This document shows positions 8,775-16,841 of a stretch of DNA of 64,000 nt, piece by piece. This stretch comes from Sinomonas terrae (GTDB lineage: Bacteria > Actinomycetota > Actinomycetes > Actinomycetales > Micrococcaceae). The first letter of the stretch is position 1. Every line of letters starts with the position of its first letter. The stretch lies in the NCBI RefSeq assembly GCF_022539255.1, contig NZ_JAKZBV010000001.1, positions 3,844,001 to 3,908,000 on the forward strand, written 5' to 3'. The position numbers and the translations under genes were made by a program. The notes under the pieces are model-generated. The model had not been told where the DNA came from and made no database searches. It saw nothing but the letters and a program-made list of their open reading frames with translations.

Positions 8775-8940
8775 CCGAGTTCCCCAACTCCCCAGCCGAG
8801 TTCCCCAACCACGACCTCATGCCGAGCGCGACACACCAGCAACTCCTGACGACACGCCGTCAGCTCGGCCAAAACAGATCCGGAAGCTGGGGATCCCGGC
8901 GGAACAGTCGGGGAGGACGGTGGAAAAGTTGGGGAGTCGG
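8775..8940. repeat. Repeated CCGAGTTCCCCAAC motifs upstream of the ars operon
   Basis: The gap of about 400 bp between the MFS gene and arsR has no credible gene. It contains CCGAGTTCCCCAAC at 8775-8788 and again at 8796-8809 (21-bp spacing, two helical turns), and inverted relatives AGTTGGGGAGTCGG at 8927-8940 and CAGTCGGGGAGG near 8906. The purpose is unknown. Confidence 0.5.
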
Positions 8941-9027
8941 ATCCCGCCCTGTGAAACCGGCGTAAAGTCCCGCTCACTCCACCGCGAGCGCCGAGAAGTC
9001 GATGAGGGGCTTTGCGTCAAAACATCG

Positions 9028-9049
9028 ACAGGTGTAAATATTCACCTGT
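9028..9049. promoter_or_regulatory. ArsR operator/promoter of the arsenic operon
   Basis: Inverted repeat ACAGGTG-TAAATATT-CACCTGT with an AT-rich centre, ending 4 bp before the ATG at 9054. The centre probably overlaps the promoter -10 region. The closeness to the start codon leaves no room for a ribosome-binding site. Confidence 0.75.
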
Positions 9050-9053
9050 GTCT

Positions 9054-9404
9054 ATGGATCTGGAGCTGACCCCGGTGCAGGTAGTCGCGTGCTGCTCACC
9101 CCTCGCCCGGGAGCCGTTGTCGGAGGAGGTGGCTGAGCAGGTCTCGCTCATGTTGAAGGCGCTCGGCGATCCCGTGCGGCTGCGGCTGATGTCGTTGGTC
9201 GCCTCACACGAGGGCGGGGAGGCGTGCGTCTGCGACCTCAACAACGCCTTCGACCTCTCGCAGCCCACCATCAGCCACCACCTCAAGATCCTGCACGAGT
9301 CCGGCCTCCTCGAGCGCGAGAAGCGCGGGGTCTGGGCGTACTACCGAGCCCGGACCGAGGTTCTCGAGAACCTCGCCGGCGTGATCGGCGGGGCTGCGAA
9401 GTGA
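9054..9404 (+). CDS. arsR: ArsR family arsenic-responsive repressor
   Basis: About 116 residues with a winged helix-turn-helix (LSQPTISHHLKILHESGLLEREKRG). Candidate As(III) ligands are the CC pair in VVACCSP near the N-terminus and the ACVCDL motif at the start of the recognition region. ATG 9054 is preferred, giving a leaderless-looking gene because the operator abuts it; a TTG at 9012 would place the operator inside the gene. It overlaps aqpS by a GTGA junction. It should repress the operon until arsenite binds. Confidence 0.88.
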   Translation: MDLELTPVQVVACCSPLAREPLSEEVAEQVSLMLKALGDPVRLRLMSLVASHEGGEACVCDLNNAFDLSQPTISHHLKILHESGLLEREKRGVWAYYRARTEVLENLAGVIGGAAK

Positions 9405-10117
9405 GCCTGCTCGCCCGCCGCGCCACCGCCGAACTGGTCGGCACAGCGTTCCTGGTGATCGCCGTCGTCGGCTCCGGGATTATGGCCGCCCGGCTCTTCC
9501 CCACCGACACCGGGCTGGCCCTGCTCGAGAACAGCATCGCAACCGGCGCGGCACTCGCGGCCCTCATCGTGGCCCTCCAACCGGTCTCGGCGTCGTTCAA
9601 CCCCGTGGTGACCCTCGTCGAGAAGGGCCTGGGCCTCGTGGACTGGCGCACGGCCGGGGCGCTCATCGTCGCGCAGTTCGTAGGCGGACTGCTCGGCACC
9701 GTGGTGGCCAACCTGATGTTCGGGCTTGACGCCGTGGCCCTCTCCTCCCACGCTCGAACGGGCCCGGGGCTGTGGCTGGGTGAAGTCGTGGCAACGGTGG
9801 GCCTGCTGCTCGTGGTGTTCGGAACGGTCCGCTCGGGACGCGCGGACCGGGTCGCGTTCGCCGTCGGCGGTTACATCGCTGCGGCCTACTGGTTCACGAG
9901 CTCAACAAGCTTCGCGAATCCGGCCGTGACCCTCGCGCGCACCCTTACGAATACCTTCGCGGGGATCGCGCCGGCCTCCGCGCCGTGGTTCGTCGTCTCC
10001 CAACTTGTGGGCGGGGCCTTGGGTTTCGTGCTCGTCCGCTATCTCTACCCCCTTGTTGCCACCCCTTCCTCCGATGCCAGCGGCGCCGCCGCGGCCGATC
10101 GAAAGGTCATCTCATGA
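9401..10117 (+). CDS. aqpS: Aquaporin-like MIP channel of the arsenic operon
   Basis: About 238 residues with six membrane helices and the two half-helix MIP motifs: the first is altered to SFNPVVT (NPV), the second canonical FANPAVTLAR. MIP channels between arsR and arsC are known in rhizobia as AqpS, where they let As(III), made by the reductase, leak out of the cell. The GTG start at 9401 overlaps the arsR stop, and the TGA end overlaps the arsC ATG, so all three are translationally coupled. No arsB/acr3 pump is present nearby, so this channel may be the exit route. Confidence 0.85.
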   Translation: MSLLARRATAELVGTAFLVIAVVGSGIMAARLFPTDTGLALLENSIATGAALAALIVALQPVSASFNPVVTLVEKGLGLVDWRTAGALIVAQFVGGLLGTVVANLMFGLDAVALSSHARTGPGLWLGEVVATVGLLLVVFGTVRSGRADRVAFAVGGYIAAAYWFTSSTSFANPAVTLARTLTNTFAGIAPASAPWFVVSQLVGGALGFVLVRYLYPLVATPSSDASGAAAADRKVIS

Positions 10118-10539
10118 GCCCAGATACCGCCGAAAGCCGGCCTTCCGTCCTGTTCGTCTGCGTCCACAACGCTGGCCGGTCCCAGATGGCAGCCGCCTAC
10201 CTCAACCACCTCTCCGAGGGGCGGATCGAGGTCCGCTCCGCCGGATCCGAACCGGCGGAGAAGGTCAATCCGGCCGCCGTCGAGGCGATGCTCGAGGAGG
10301 GCATCGACATCCGCGACGAGACCCCGAAGATCCTCACCTCCGAGGCGGTGAAAGCTTCCGACGTCGTCATCACCATGGGCTGCGGCGACACCTGCCCTAT
10401 CTTCCCTGGCAAGAGGTACGAGGACTGGGAACTCGAGGATCCGGCCGGCAAGGGCGTCGAAGCCGTCCGCCCGATCCGGGACGAGATCAAGGGCCGAATC
10501 CAGACCCTCATAGGCGAGCTGCTCCCCGGGGACGCCTGA
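10114..10539 (+). CDS. arsC: Arsenate reductase (LMW-phosphatase type)
   Basis: About 141 residues. The P-loop FVCVHNAGRSQMAAAYL supplies the catalytic CX5R(S), and the second half has MGCGDTCPIFPGKRYEDWEL with the resolving cysteines and catalytic Asp-Pro (LEDP). This matches ArsC of the low-molecular-weight phosphatase fold, which reduces As(V) to As(III) with thioredoxin or, in actinobacteria, mycothiol/mycoredoxin. ATG 10114 overlaps the aqpS stop. It is the last gene of the arsenic operon. Confidence 0.93.
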   Translation: MSPDTAESRPSVLFVCVHNAGRSQMAAAYLNHLSEGRIEVRSAGSEPAEKVNPAAVEAMLEEGIDIRDETPKILTSEAVKASDVVITMGCGDTCPIFPGKRYEDWELEDPAGKGVEAVRPIRDEIKGRIQTLIGELLPGDA

Positions 10540-10903
10540 TCCAGCCCAGAAAGTTAAGTGGTACTAGGGCCGGATTCGAGTACCGGCAAGTGTTGGACCG
10601 TCCGGGGAGCCGTGGGAGCGTAGAAGCATGTTCCGGCTGGGCGGGGCAGGACCAACTGAATACGCCGAATATCTAACTGAATATCTGAATGAGGGCCTCT
10701 GAAGAAATGGGACTATGGGGGCCCTCATCGGCGTCCGCGGTCCGTTCCGTCCCTACGGCATCCGCGAGGCAACGTGAGCGATCTCCGGACCTGCGCTGCG
10801 AGCGCGGGGCATCGTCGTCGTCGGCTTCGGGCCCTTGACGGCCCTCATCGCGCGCCCCGGCCTCCTGGCACGAAGCGCGCGACCACCGCAGACAAAAACG
10901 CAC
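10540..10903. other. Gene-free stretch after the arsenic operon
   Basis: No supportable gene. Short frames here lack ribosome-binding sites and family resemblance. It holds a near-direct repeat of AACTGAATA/ATATCTGAAT around 10657-10690 and no clear terminator hairpin with a T-run. Confidence 0.5.
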
Positions 10904-11173
10904 CTAAGCCCAGTCGCTTCCGAGGACGTCTTTGAGCATCCTGCTTCGCGCTTCGGGCAGCGCACCACTGCGCTCCTCCGCCCTCTGCGCTTCCAGCCAG
11001 GCACCGAGCCACGACTCGGACGTTTCCTCCGCCTTCTTCTCGGGGACACGGCCGTGCCGTTCCCGGAAGTCGGCCAGTGCCCGAAGGATCCTGGCGAACT
11101 GGTCCTCAGGTTCCTTTGGCTCGGGCAGGCCGGTGATCTCCCTCGCCAGCCTCTGCCTCATCACTTCGTCCAT
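10904..11173 (-). CDS. Helicase-associated domain protein, stand-alone
   Basis: About 89 residues, nearly all one helicase-associated (HA) helical repeat: ILRALADFRERHGRVPEKKA, then SWLGAWLEAQRAEERSGALP. In other proteins such repeats follow DEAD/DEAH helicase domains; here there is no helicase. ATG 11173 follows a clear GGGGGAG site. It could be a free nucleic-acid-binding module or the remnant of a longer gene. Confidence 0.65.
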   Translation of the reverse strand: MDEVMRQRLAREITGLPEPKEPEDQFARILRALADFRERHGRVPEKKAEETSESWLGAWLEAQRAEERSGALPEARSRMLKDVLGSDWA

Positions 11174-11390
11174 CTGTCTCCCCCATCCGGAGCGCGCTTC
11201 AGGCGAAGCGCGGCTCATTCGCTCCCTGAGGCCGCTTCATCGGTCGCCGTCGGCGTGATTCCTGCCGAGTGGCGGGGGTGTTGGCCCCGGCGGCGGAAGA
11301 ATCTCACCCATCCCGCCCACCACGTTCGGTGGCCACCGTGCCGGGAGAGCCGAGGGCTTTCATACCCTTCACTGCTGTCGAAGGTCATGG

Positions 11391-12164
11391 TCAACTGCCT
11401 CCTTGTGTTGTTGCGCCGCTTGGGTGGGCGGCGGCGGTGAGCGGACGACGACGTCCGGCCTCACCAGCCGCTTCCGGCGTGAGCCCGAGGGCGCCGGTGA
11501 GGGCTGGGCTGGGCTCTGCCCCTGTCTGCTTCAGGAACCGGTGGCGGAAGTCCTCGTGGACGAAGAAGGCCTCCTCCAGGTTGCCTGCGAGGACGAGCGC
11601 CCGGATGAGCAGTGCGTGGGAGGACTCGCGCAGTGGCTCGATAGCGGCCGAGCTTCGAGCCGCCACAGCGGCCGTTGCCGCGTCGTCGAGCAGCAGGCTG
11701 TACCGGGAAATGGCTTCGAGGGTGGCGAGGCGAAACAAGCGCACTAATTCGCGGTAGTACAGAGTCCAGCCCTCGGCCCATCCGGGGAGGAGTTCGGCGT
11801 CCCTCAGTTCGCCGATGAGTTCGGGAGCCGCGTAGACCAGCGCAGTCGGGCAGTCTGCCGCCCGCAGCAGTTCGGTGAGGTCCACCCGGACCTCGGGCGC
11901 GAGGGCGAGCCGTTCGTGGCCGTCGTCCAGGAGGCCGGGCATGCCGCGCTTGACTCTGGAGACCTCTGTCTCGAGCCGTTCCAGCGAGTCCTCGGGCGCC
12001 CGCCCGGGCAGGAGGAGCTCCACAATTGCTTCCAAGGAGGCCGGCCCGGCGAGGGTGACCCCGGCGACCAGACGCCTCGCGAATCCCCCGATGGAGACGG
12101 GCGTGCCGTCGCACACGAGTTCCCAGCGCCGCAGCAGCTGGACCTCCCATTTCGACACGTTCAC
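11391..12164 (-). CDS. BTAD (SARP-like) transcriptional activator domain protein
   Basis: 257 residues. The C-terminal half is a bacterial transcriptional activation domain (LLPGWAEGWTLYYRELVRLF, then SHALLIRALVLAGNLEEAFF and a partial repeat). The N-terminal part (WEVQLLRRWELVCDGTPVSI, then VSRVKRGMPGLLD) resembles a degraded OmpR-type winged helix as in SARP regulators. The start is GTG 12164. No ATPase or other module is attached. In actinobacteria such proteins often control secondary metabolism or cell-surface genes; here it neighbours surface proteins. Confidence 0.75.
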   Translation of the reverse strand: MNVSKWEVQLLRRWELVCDGTPVSIGGFARRLVAGVTLAGPASLEAIVELLLPGRAPEDSLERLETEVSRVKRGMPGLLDDGHERLALAPEVRVDLTELLRAADCPTALVYAAPELIGELRDAELLPGWAEGWTLYYRELVRLFRLATLEAISRYSLLLDDAATAAVAARSSAAIEPLRESSHALLIRALVLAGNLEEAFFVHEDFRHRFLKQTGAEPSPALTGALGLTPEAAGEAGRRRPLTAAAHPSGATTQGGS

Positions 12165-12435
12165 ACCCCTGTACCGGCGTCAGGCGCCTCACTCCCAATG
12201 CAGGGCCGCGATGGCGGCCCAGACACCAGTACAGACCAGACAGTTCCTTCTGTCCCGAGTGGTGGCTACGCGTCCTGAGCGGGGTGTCCACTCAGGCGGC
12301 GCTCGCTCATGTACTCAGGAGTGGGGTGCGGAACACGGACGGCTACTCGAAAGAGAACGGACGACGGCGGGATGTCCGGCTTGTTCAGGGAGGCGGCGCA
12401 CGTGCCATGAACCCGGGCAACGGAAGGGCGTAACG

Positions 12436-12500
12436 AGAGGAGCCCCACGATCACAGATCGCGGGGCTCCTCTTAAGGAAGGCAGCCTGATTCGGCTGCCT
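12436..12500 (-). terminator. Double hairpin terminator after the secreted protein gene
   Basis: Two perfect hairpins in tandem: 12479-12486 with 12493-12500 (8 bp), followed on the minus strand by TTCCTT, then 12436-12446 with 12462-12472 (11 bp). They lie just downstream of the minus-strand gene ending at 12515. The second stem could also serve plus-strand readthrough. Confidence 0.75.
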
Positions 12501-12514
12501 CGGTCACTGTGGGG

Positions 12515-13084
12515 TCACAGGCCGGCAAGAAGGTTGTTGAGGACCTGGGTCAGGCCCTGAAGGCCGTGGCCGTTGTCCAGGAGACCCGCCACGCTGCACA
12601 GCAGGTTGCCGAGCAGGTTGCCAGGACCGGGCTGCGCAGTGATGTTGAGGTTCACCTGGTTCAGATCGACGACAAGGCCGAGCAGGTCGAGGTGAAGTGG
12701 CCCGAGTGTCAGGCTCAGTACGTTGCACGCGCCGCTAGTGGTGGCGTTCGTAACGGTCGAGGTGACGGGCGAATTCGTGATCTGCGTGACCGCCCCCGTG
12801 GCGGAGGTCAGCGTTCCGTTGAAGACACCTTGGACAACGAGCTGCCCGTTCTGGGCGAGGAACTGGGTCGGCGTGAACGTGCCGGCGAGGGTGCTTCCGT
12901 CGGAAAGGAGCTGATTGATCGTCACCGGAGCGATGGTGGCGGGCGCTGCCTGGGCAGGGCTAGAGACGGAGGGTGCCGCGGCGGACACAGGTTCTGCCGC
13001 GTTCGATGCTGCTGCGGCCGAGACCATGAACGCCCCCGAAAGCGCAACGGTCAAGACTGGAGCGAGAAGCTTTGTCTTCTTCAT
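12515..13084 (-). CDS. Secreted protein with conserved LGPLHLDLLGL core, unknown
   Basis: About 189 residues with an N-terminal signal peptide (MKKTKLLAPVLTVALSGAFM, cleaved near SAAAASNA). The mature part has a beta-rich segment and a conserved C-terminal core LGPLHLDLLGLVVDLNQV with GNLLGNLLCSVAGLL containing one of two cysteines (the other is in SGACNVLSL). I recognise this core from uncharacterised secreted actinobacterial proteins but know no function. ATG 13084 is preceded by GGGAGGT. It ends at a double terminator. Confidence 0.75.
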   Translation of the reverse strand: MKKTKLLAPVLTVALSGAFMVSAAAASNAAEPVSAAAPSVSSPAQAAPATIAPVTINQLLSDGSTLAGTFTPTQFLAQNGQLVVQGVFNGTLTSATGAVTQITNSPVTSTVTNATTSGACNVLSLTLGPLHLDLLGLVVDLNQVNLNITAQPGPGNLLGNLLCSVAGLLDNGHGLQGLTQVLNNLLAGL

Positions 13085-13294
13085 CTTGGATCTACCTCCC
13101 ATAGATCAGCCGGAGAACGTCCGAAGCCGCTACCCGACCTCAATCTGTGACTGCGGGGCTCTCCCGCATTCCACGCAGATACCCGCGGCGAGAGACCGTA
13201 ATCACATCCGCGACTCCAGAGTTGGAGAAGTGGACACGGCTGGGAGGAGACGTGGTCAGAATGAGAAAGCCTCGCGATTGGAGCAGGAGACTCC

Positions 13295-13744
13295 TTATCT
13301 CGATTCGAGAAGGGACAGCACTCCCTCTGTAAGGTCGAAGACCGGCGTGTGCTTGCGGCCGAGAGCGGCAAACTCCCAGCCGGCCGAGATCCACTCGTCG
13401 CCGGGGAGCACGTTGCGAGCATCCACAATCTTCCTCGCCGGCGTCAAGTCGGGCGAACTGCGACGTCGAGAGTGGGTGAGTCCCGGACGTCATCGCTGTT
13501 CGGCTTGAAGGCGGCGCCGAATCGGCCAGCTCGCCCACTTCCTCCTAGGAGGTCGTGAACCCGCTGGCAATATGCCGACTGAGAAGTTCAGCCGGGTCAG
13601 GTTCGAAGGAGGAACTTCGTAGGCCGCGAGCAACGCCATCTTGAGCCGGGTCCGTGTCGAGCCCGATAACCTCATGCCCGAGTTGGGGAAGACGGCGGCG
13701 TGCGTGGGACCAAATAGCCGACGCCGACGATGCTCAACCTTCAT
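13295..13744 (-). pseudogene. Decayed UDP-glucose/nucleotide-sugar dehydrogenase
   Basis: Reading the minus strand across frames gives pieces of a UDP-glucose 6-dehydrogenase in the right order: MKV then SIVGVGY, THAAVF, LGHEVIGLDTDPAQDGVARG, FEPDPAELL and FTTS from the N-terminal Rossmann domain, then, after a large internal deletion, GAAFKPNSDDVRDSPTLDVA and VDARNVLPGDEWISAGWEF from the C-terminal domain, ending at TAA (13297-13295). At least two frameshifts and loss of the central domain make it non-functional. It lies a few kb from the exopolysaccharide cluster, where such an enzyme would supply UDP-glucuronate. Confidence 0.8.
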
Positions 13745-13879
13745 GGATCCCCCGACCACAAGGCGCGAGGGTTGACAATCTAGTCAAAAACCATCAAGAG
13801 CGGACCCGGGTAACGCAATTTCAAAACGGACGATTTTTAAAACATGCTCCTCATAGGAGCCTTATTGCCGACTAACGCC

Positions 13880-13912
13880 AACGGCCCGGAGTTCGATGAA
13901 CTCCGGGCCGTT
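13880..13912 (-). terminator. Hairpin after the LANTG surface protein
   Basis: Perfect 15-bp stem (13880-13894 with 13898-13912), loop of 3, 14 bp beyond the stop of the minus-strand gene. There is no long T-run. The adjoining stretch 13745-13879 is AT-richer than the surroundings and has no gene. Confidence 0.75.
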
Positions 13913-13926
13913 GGAAATCCGCTGAA

Positions 13927-14496
13927 TTACGCGCTGTGGCGCTGGCGGCGAACGAAGGTCAGAGTACCGACGATCGCGGCACCGAGAACAAGCGCCCCGG
14001 CCCCGATCCAGATCATGAGCATCGGGAGCGTGGCTCCGGTGTTGGCGAGGTTGCTACCGCTGTTAGCGAGGTTGTTTGCAGTGCCCGCATTAGCCACATT
14101 TCCACTAGCGGGAACGATCGTGATCGATGCGGTCCCGACGTTGCCCGACGTAAGACCCGTGGCGGTCAGGGTGTACGTGCCGGAAGCGTTGGTCGGGAAC
14201 GTCACGTTCACCGAGAGGGCTCCGGTCGAGGAAGCCTGCTTCGTGAAGGTGGTCAGGACCGCGGCCTTGACGGCAGAAAGCGTCACGCCCGTGTTGCCGC
14301 TGACCGAAACGGCCACCGATTCGCTTGGGGCAAAAGAGCCAGAAGCGAAGTTGACAGTGACGGTACCGCCGGGAACAGCAGTGCCTGTCACTGTGACGTT
14401 GTTGTTCGGAACATAGCCGGCTGCGTTAGCCGCGCTGGGCGCAGCAAGGAATGCCAGGACGGCGAAGGACAGCACTGCGAGGGCTTTTTTCAACAT
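13927..14496 (-). CDS. LPXTG-type (LANTG) cell-wall-anchored surface protein
   Basis: About 189 residues: a signal peptide (LKKALAVLSFAVLAFLAAPSAANA), a Thr/Ser/Gly/Val-rich beta domain resembling an Ig-like fold, a short low-complexity linker, and a C-terminal sorting signal LANTG, then hydrophobic MLMIWIGAGALVLGAAIVG and a basic tail FVRRQRHSA. LAXTG is the motif preferred by class E sortases, and a class E sortase gene lies at 37065-37853. ATG 14496 has a GGGGAA site upstream. The function of the exposed domain is unknown. Confidence 0.88.
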   Translation of the reverse strand: MLKKALAVLSFAVLAFLAAPSAANAAGYVPNNNVTVTGTAVPGGTVTVNFASGSFAPSESVAVSVSGNTGVTLSAVKAAVLTTFTKQASSTGALSVNVTFPTNASGTYTLTATGLTSGNVGTASITIVPASGNVANAGTANNLANSGSNLANTGATLPMLMIWIGAGALVLGAAIVGTLTFVRRQRHSA

Positions 14497-14577
14497 GATA
14501 AGGTTCCCCAAGTCTTTGTGATCGATAGTTGAATATGAGATCGGCGACAGCCCCCGACTCAGTACTCTACGGTGACG

Positions 14578-16362
14578 TTAGCGTACTACAGCTTGACACG
14601 AAAGTGACAACGCCGAAACCGTCGGATTGTTAACTGAAGGTGTCGAGATCACGTCCGGTTTGGGTTGTGCACCGGGTCCGCCGAGAAATTGGAACGTCAG
14701 GGTTACGCTCTGCCCGGGCGAAAGAACGACGGCGGTCTGAGCAACCGGATACCCAGAGTCCATGTCCCGATGAACGTTGACCGGCTCGCCGTTCTGCAAA
14801 GAGCCGAGATAGATCGCCGATGGCGGGGCATAGACGTTGACCTGGGTTTTGACGTCCCCGGGGGGAACACCGTACACGCCGCCGCCGGTCACGTAGTCAG
14901 GGAGGGAGGTGGCCGCGTTCGCAGGTGCCGCGTTCGTCAGAGTCACCTCAACCCGCCAGTTAGGCCGTCCATCAGCACGGCACATCACGCCCCCTACCTT
15001 GTACGACTCGCGGAGGTAGTAATCCATCTTGGCGCCCGTTGCGTCATTGAGATATACGCCAAAGACGCCGTGAGAGGGCATCTGCTCCGGCAAGGATCCA
15101 GAGAGGTTCCCCGCCGTGATTGCGTCTTGCTCGCTTTGATTGGGACTCCAAGCGAGCAAGCGATGCTCTGCAGCCGCGCGCGTCAGCGCATCAAGCATTG
15201 CCCTCGGCTGGAAGCTACCCATTGCGACTTTTGAGAAGACGGCCGCAGCGGCTGTAGCGAAGAAGTCGTCCTTCTCTTGGACCGAGCTGTACTTAGAGTA
15301 AGCGTCGCTCAAGAGAAGTTCGACTGCATTACTACTGTCCAGAGTCTCGCCAGTAGCGAGGTGCACCGGGCCCGTCGCCTGGAGGAGATAGCTCAGCGCC
15401 ACTGGGTCAAGGGAAAGGACGCCGTCGGTATGGTCTCCGAAGCGCTGCTTCCACATCTCCGAGGCCAATCGGGCAGTCAATGGGAACTGTGGAGTTAGGT
15501 TTACATCTTGAAAGTACTCGCCCAAGATCGGCCCGTAGAGACCTTTGGCCGGATCCGCTAGGGGAAGCACCGGTTGCTGAAACGCGGGGAACCCCTTCGC
15601 CTCGGTCTGCCGACCGAGTGTGATGTGTCCGTTGTCAATGTGGACCTCCGCTGCGGCTCCTGGGATACCTCCGGTAGCACGCAGTTCCGCGTTGTTTTGG
15701 AACAACACCAAATACGTGCGCGGTCCGCTGCTCCCCAGCGCGGACGGAAGAACTCTCGTCACAGTGTCCGCTGTCGAAACTTGCTGAGCGGCTTTGCCTA
15801 GCACCGATTTGAATCGCTCAACGCCTCCGCTAACCTGCGGAATTGTCCCGAATCCAGACTTGAGTCGAGCCACTTCGGAGTAGGCGCTTTGGAGTACACT
15901 ATCTGCTTTGACCACGGCAGGCCTCGCCGCCGATAGTGCTTGAAGGTCCACAGCGCCTTGGACGGGCTTGATCGTCGAAGGACTGATATTTCCCGCAGCA
16001 TCGGAAAGCGGAAGCACTGCGCCGTGCGTGACCTCGCCCAGGATGCCAGCCAGTTGCGAGACAGTTGAGAAATTCGTCCCAACGAAGGGAAGAAGTCCAG
16101 CAGCTCGCCAGACCGGGTCACTCACGAAACCCTGTGCAGCATCCACATGGACAGCCAGCTGCTTCGCGCTGTCGCGCGCCTCGCTTGTCTGTCCTGCGGC
16201 AATGTGGGCCTCGACCACCTTGGCCACCTGCTCAGACGCGGTTATCTCCCGTTGGGCCAGGAAGGCACGGACACCCAACCACACGGCACAGGCAATAACA
16301 ACGAGAGCGACGAGTGTGCCCGCCACCACCCATAGCCGTCTCTTCATCGTTCGGAGGACCAT
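14578..16362 (-). CDS. DUF4012 domain-containing membrane-anchored protein
   Basis: About 594 residues: one N-terminal membrane helix (RLWVVAGTLVALVVIACAVW), a helical region, then the DUF4012 core with LVLFQNNAELRATGGIPGA and DGVLSLDPVALSYLLQATGP, and a beta-rich C-terminal part. The large domain should lie outside the cell. DUF4012 proteins are common beside actinobacterial polysaccharide clusters, as here, but have no proven activity; the TGG-P motif region recalls LytR-CpsA-Psr-like ligand binding only vaguely. The start could be ATG 16362 or 16347; neither has a strong ribosome-binding site. Confidence 0.85.
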   Translation of the reverse strand: MVLRTMKRRLWVVAGTLVALVVIACAVWLGVRAFLAQREITASEQVAKVVEAHIAAGQTSEARDSAKQLAVHVDAAQGFVSDPVWRAAGLLPFVGTNFSTVSQLAGILGEVTHGAVLPLSDAAGNISPSTIKPVQGAVDLQALSAARPAVVKADSVLQSAYSEVARLKSGFGTIPQVSGGVERFKSVLGKAAQQVSTADTVTRVLPSALGSSGPRTYLVLFQNNAELRATGGIPGAAAEVHIDNGHITLGRQTEAKGFPAFQQPVLPLADPAKGLYGPILGEYFQDVNLTPQFPLTARLASEMWKQRFGDHTDGVLSLDPVALSYLLQATGPVHLATGETLDSSNAVELLLSDAYSKYSSVQEKDDFFATAAAAVFSKVAMGSFQPRAMLDALTRAAAEHRLLAWSPNQSEQDAITAGNLSGSLPEQMPSHGVFGVYLNDATGAKMDYYLRESYKVGGVMCRADGRPNWRVEVTLTNAAPANAATSLPDYVTGGGVYGVPPGDVKTQVNVYAPPSAIYLGSLQNGEPVNVHRDMDSGYPVAQTAVVLSPGQSVTLTFQFLGGPGAQPKPDVISTPSVNNPTVSALSLSCQAVVR

Positions 16363-16841
16363 AGCCCAAAAGCACTGACGCGAAGGACCTGATCGGTGCT
16401 CCATTGACGCGGTTCTAGAGGATGAACCAGGACAGCAGAGTGCCGCCAGTTTCCGACGGCGCGCTGCAACCATGGAACGCGGCACTCTTCTCCATGCAGA
16501 CTGTCCCTTCCCCTAGGGAAAACATATTCCTCACAACCAAGACACTGAGCCCAGTCATCATACGGGCATCCGTAGTGGGATGACAGACGATGAAATTACC
16601 CGAAACATACGGACACTGCGCAAGACTACTACTGAGGTCTTTCATGACAGACTATGCTATGCGGCTGGCCAACCGGTGATAACCTTCAGTCGTACGTCCA
16701 GAGGTCCTGAGGGAACGGCGTAATGACTCGACCGGCGAGCATTGCGCCCACGCCATCTGCCTCAGACAGGCGTCTGACGGACCAGAGTGACTGGAAACCG
16801 TCGGCCACACAGCCACTCGGAGGCAATAAATGGGGGAAGTC
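16363..16841. promoter_or_regulatory. Leader region between DUF4012 and the polysaccharide cluster
   Basis: No gene seen in this 479-bp divergent spacer. It contains a 10-bp perfect inverted repeat AGAGTGCCGC (16437-16446) with its complement at 16479-16488, enclosing 32 nt, and is AT-richer than neighbouring genes. It presumably carries promoters for both directions. No terminator or known riboswitch was recognised. Confidence 0.45.

Noticed and set aside
8636..8977. Minus-strand frame of 113 codons upstream of arsR
   Set aside because: No family, low-complexity Pro/Ser composition, and it overlaps repeats and the MFS promoter.
10673..10903. Possible small gene after the ars operon
   Set aside because: No ribosome-binding site, no recognisable fold, and an arginine/aspartate-rich composition.
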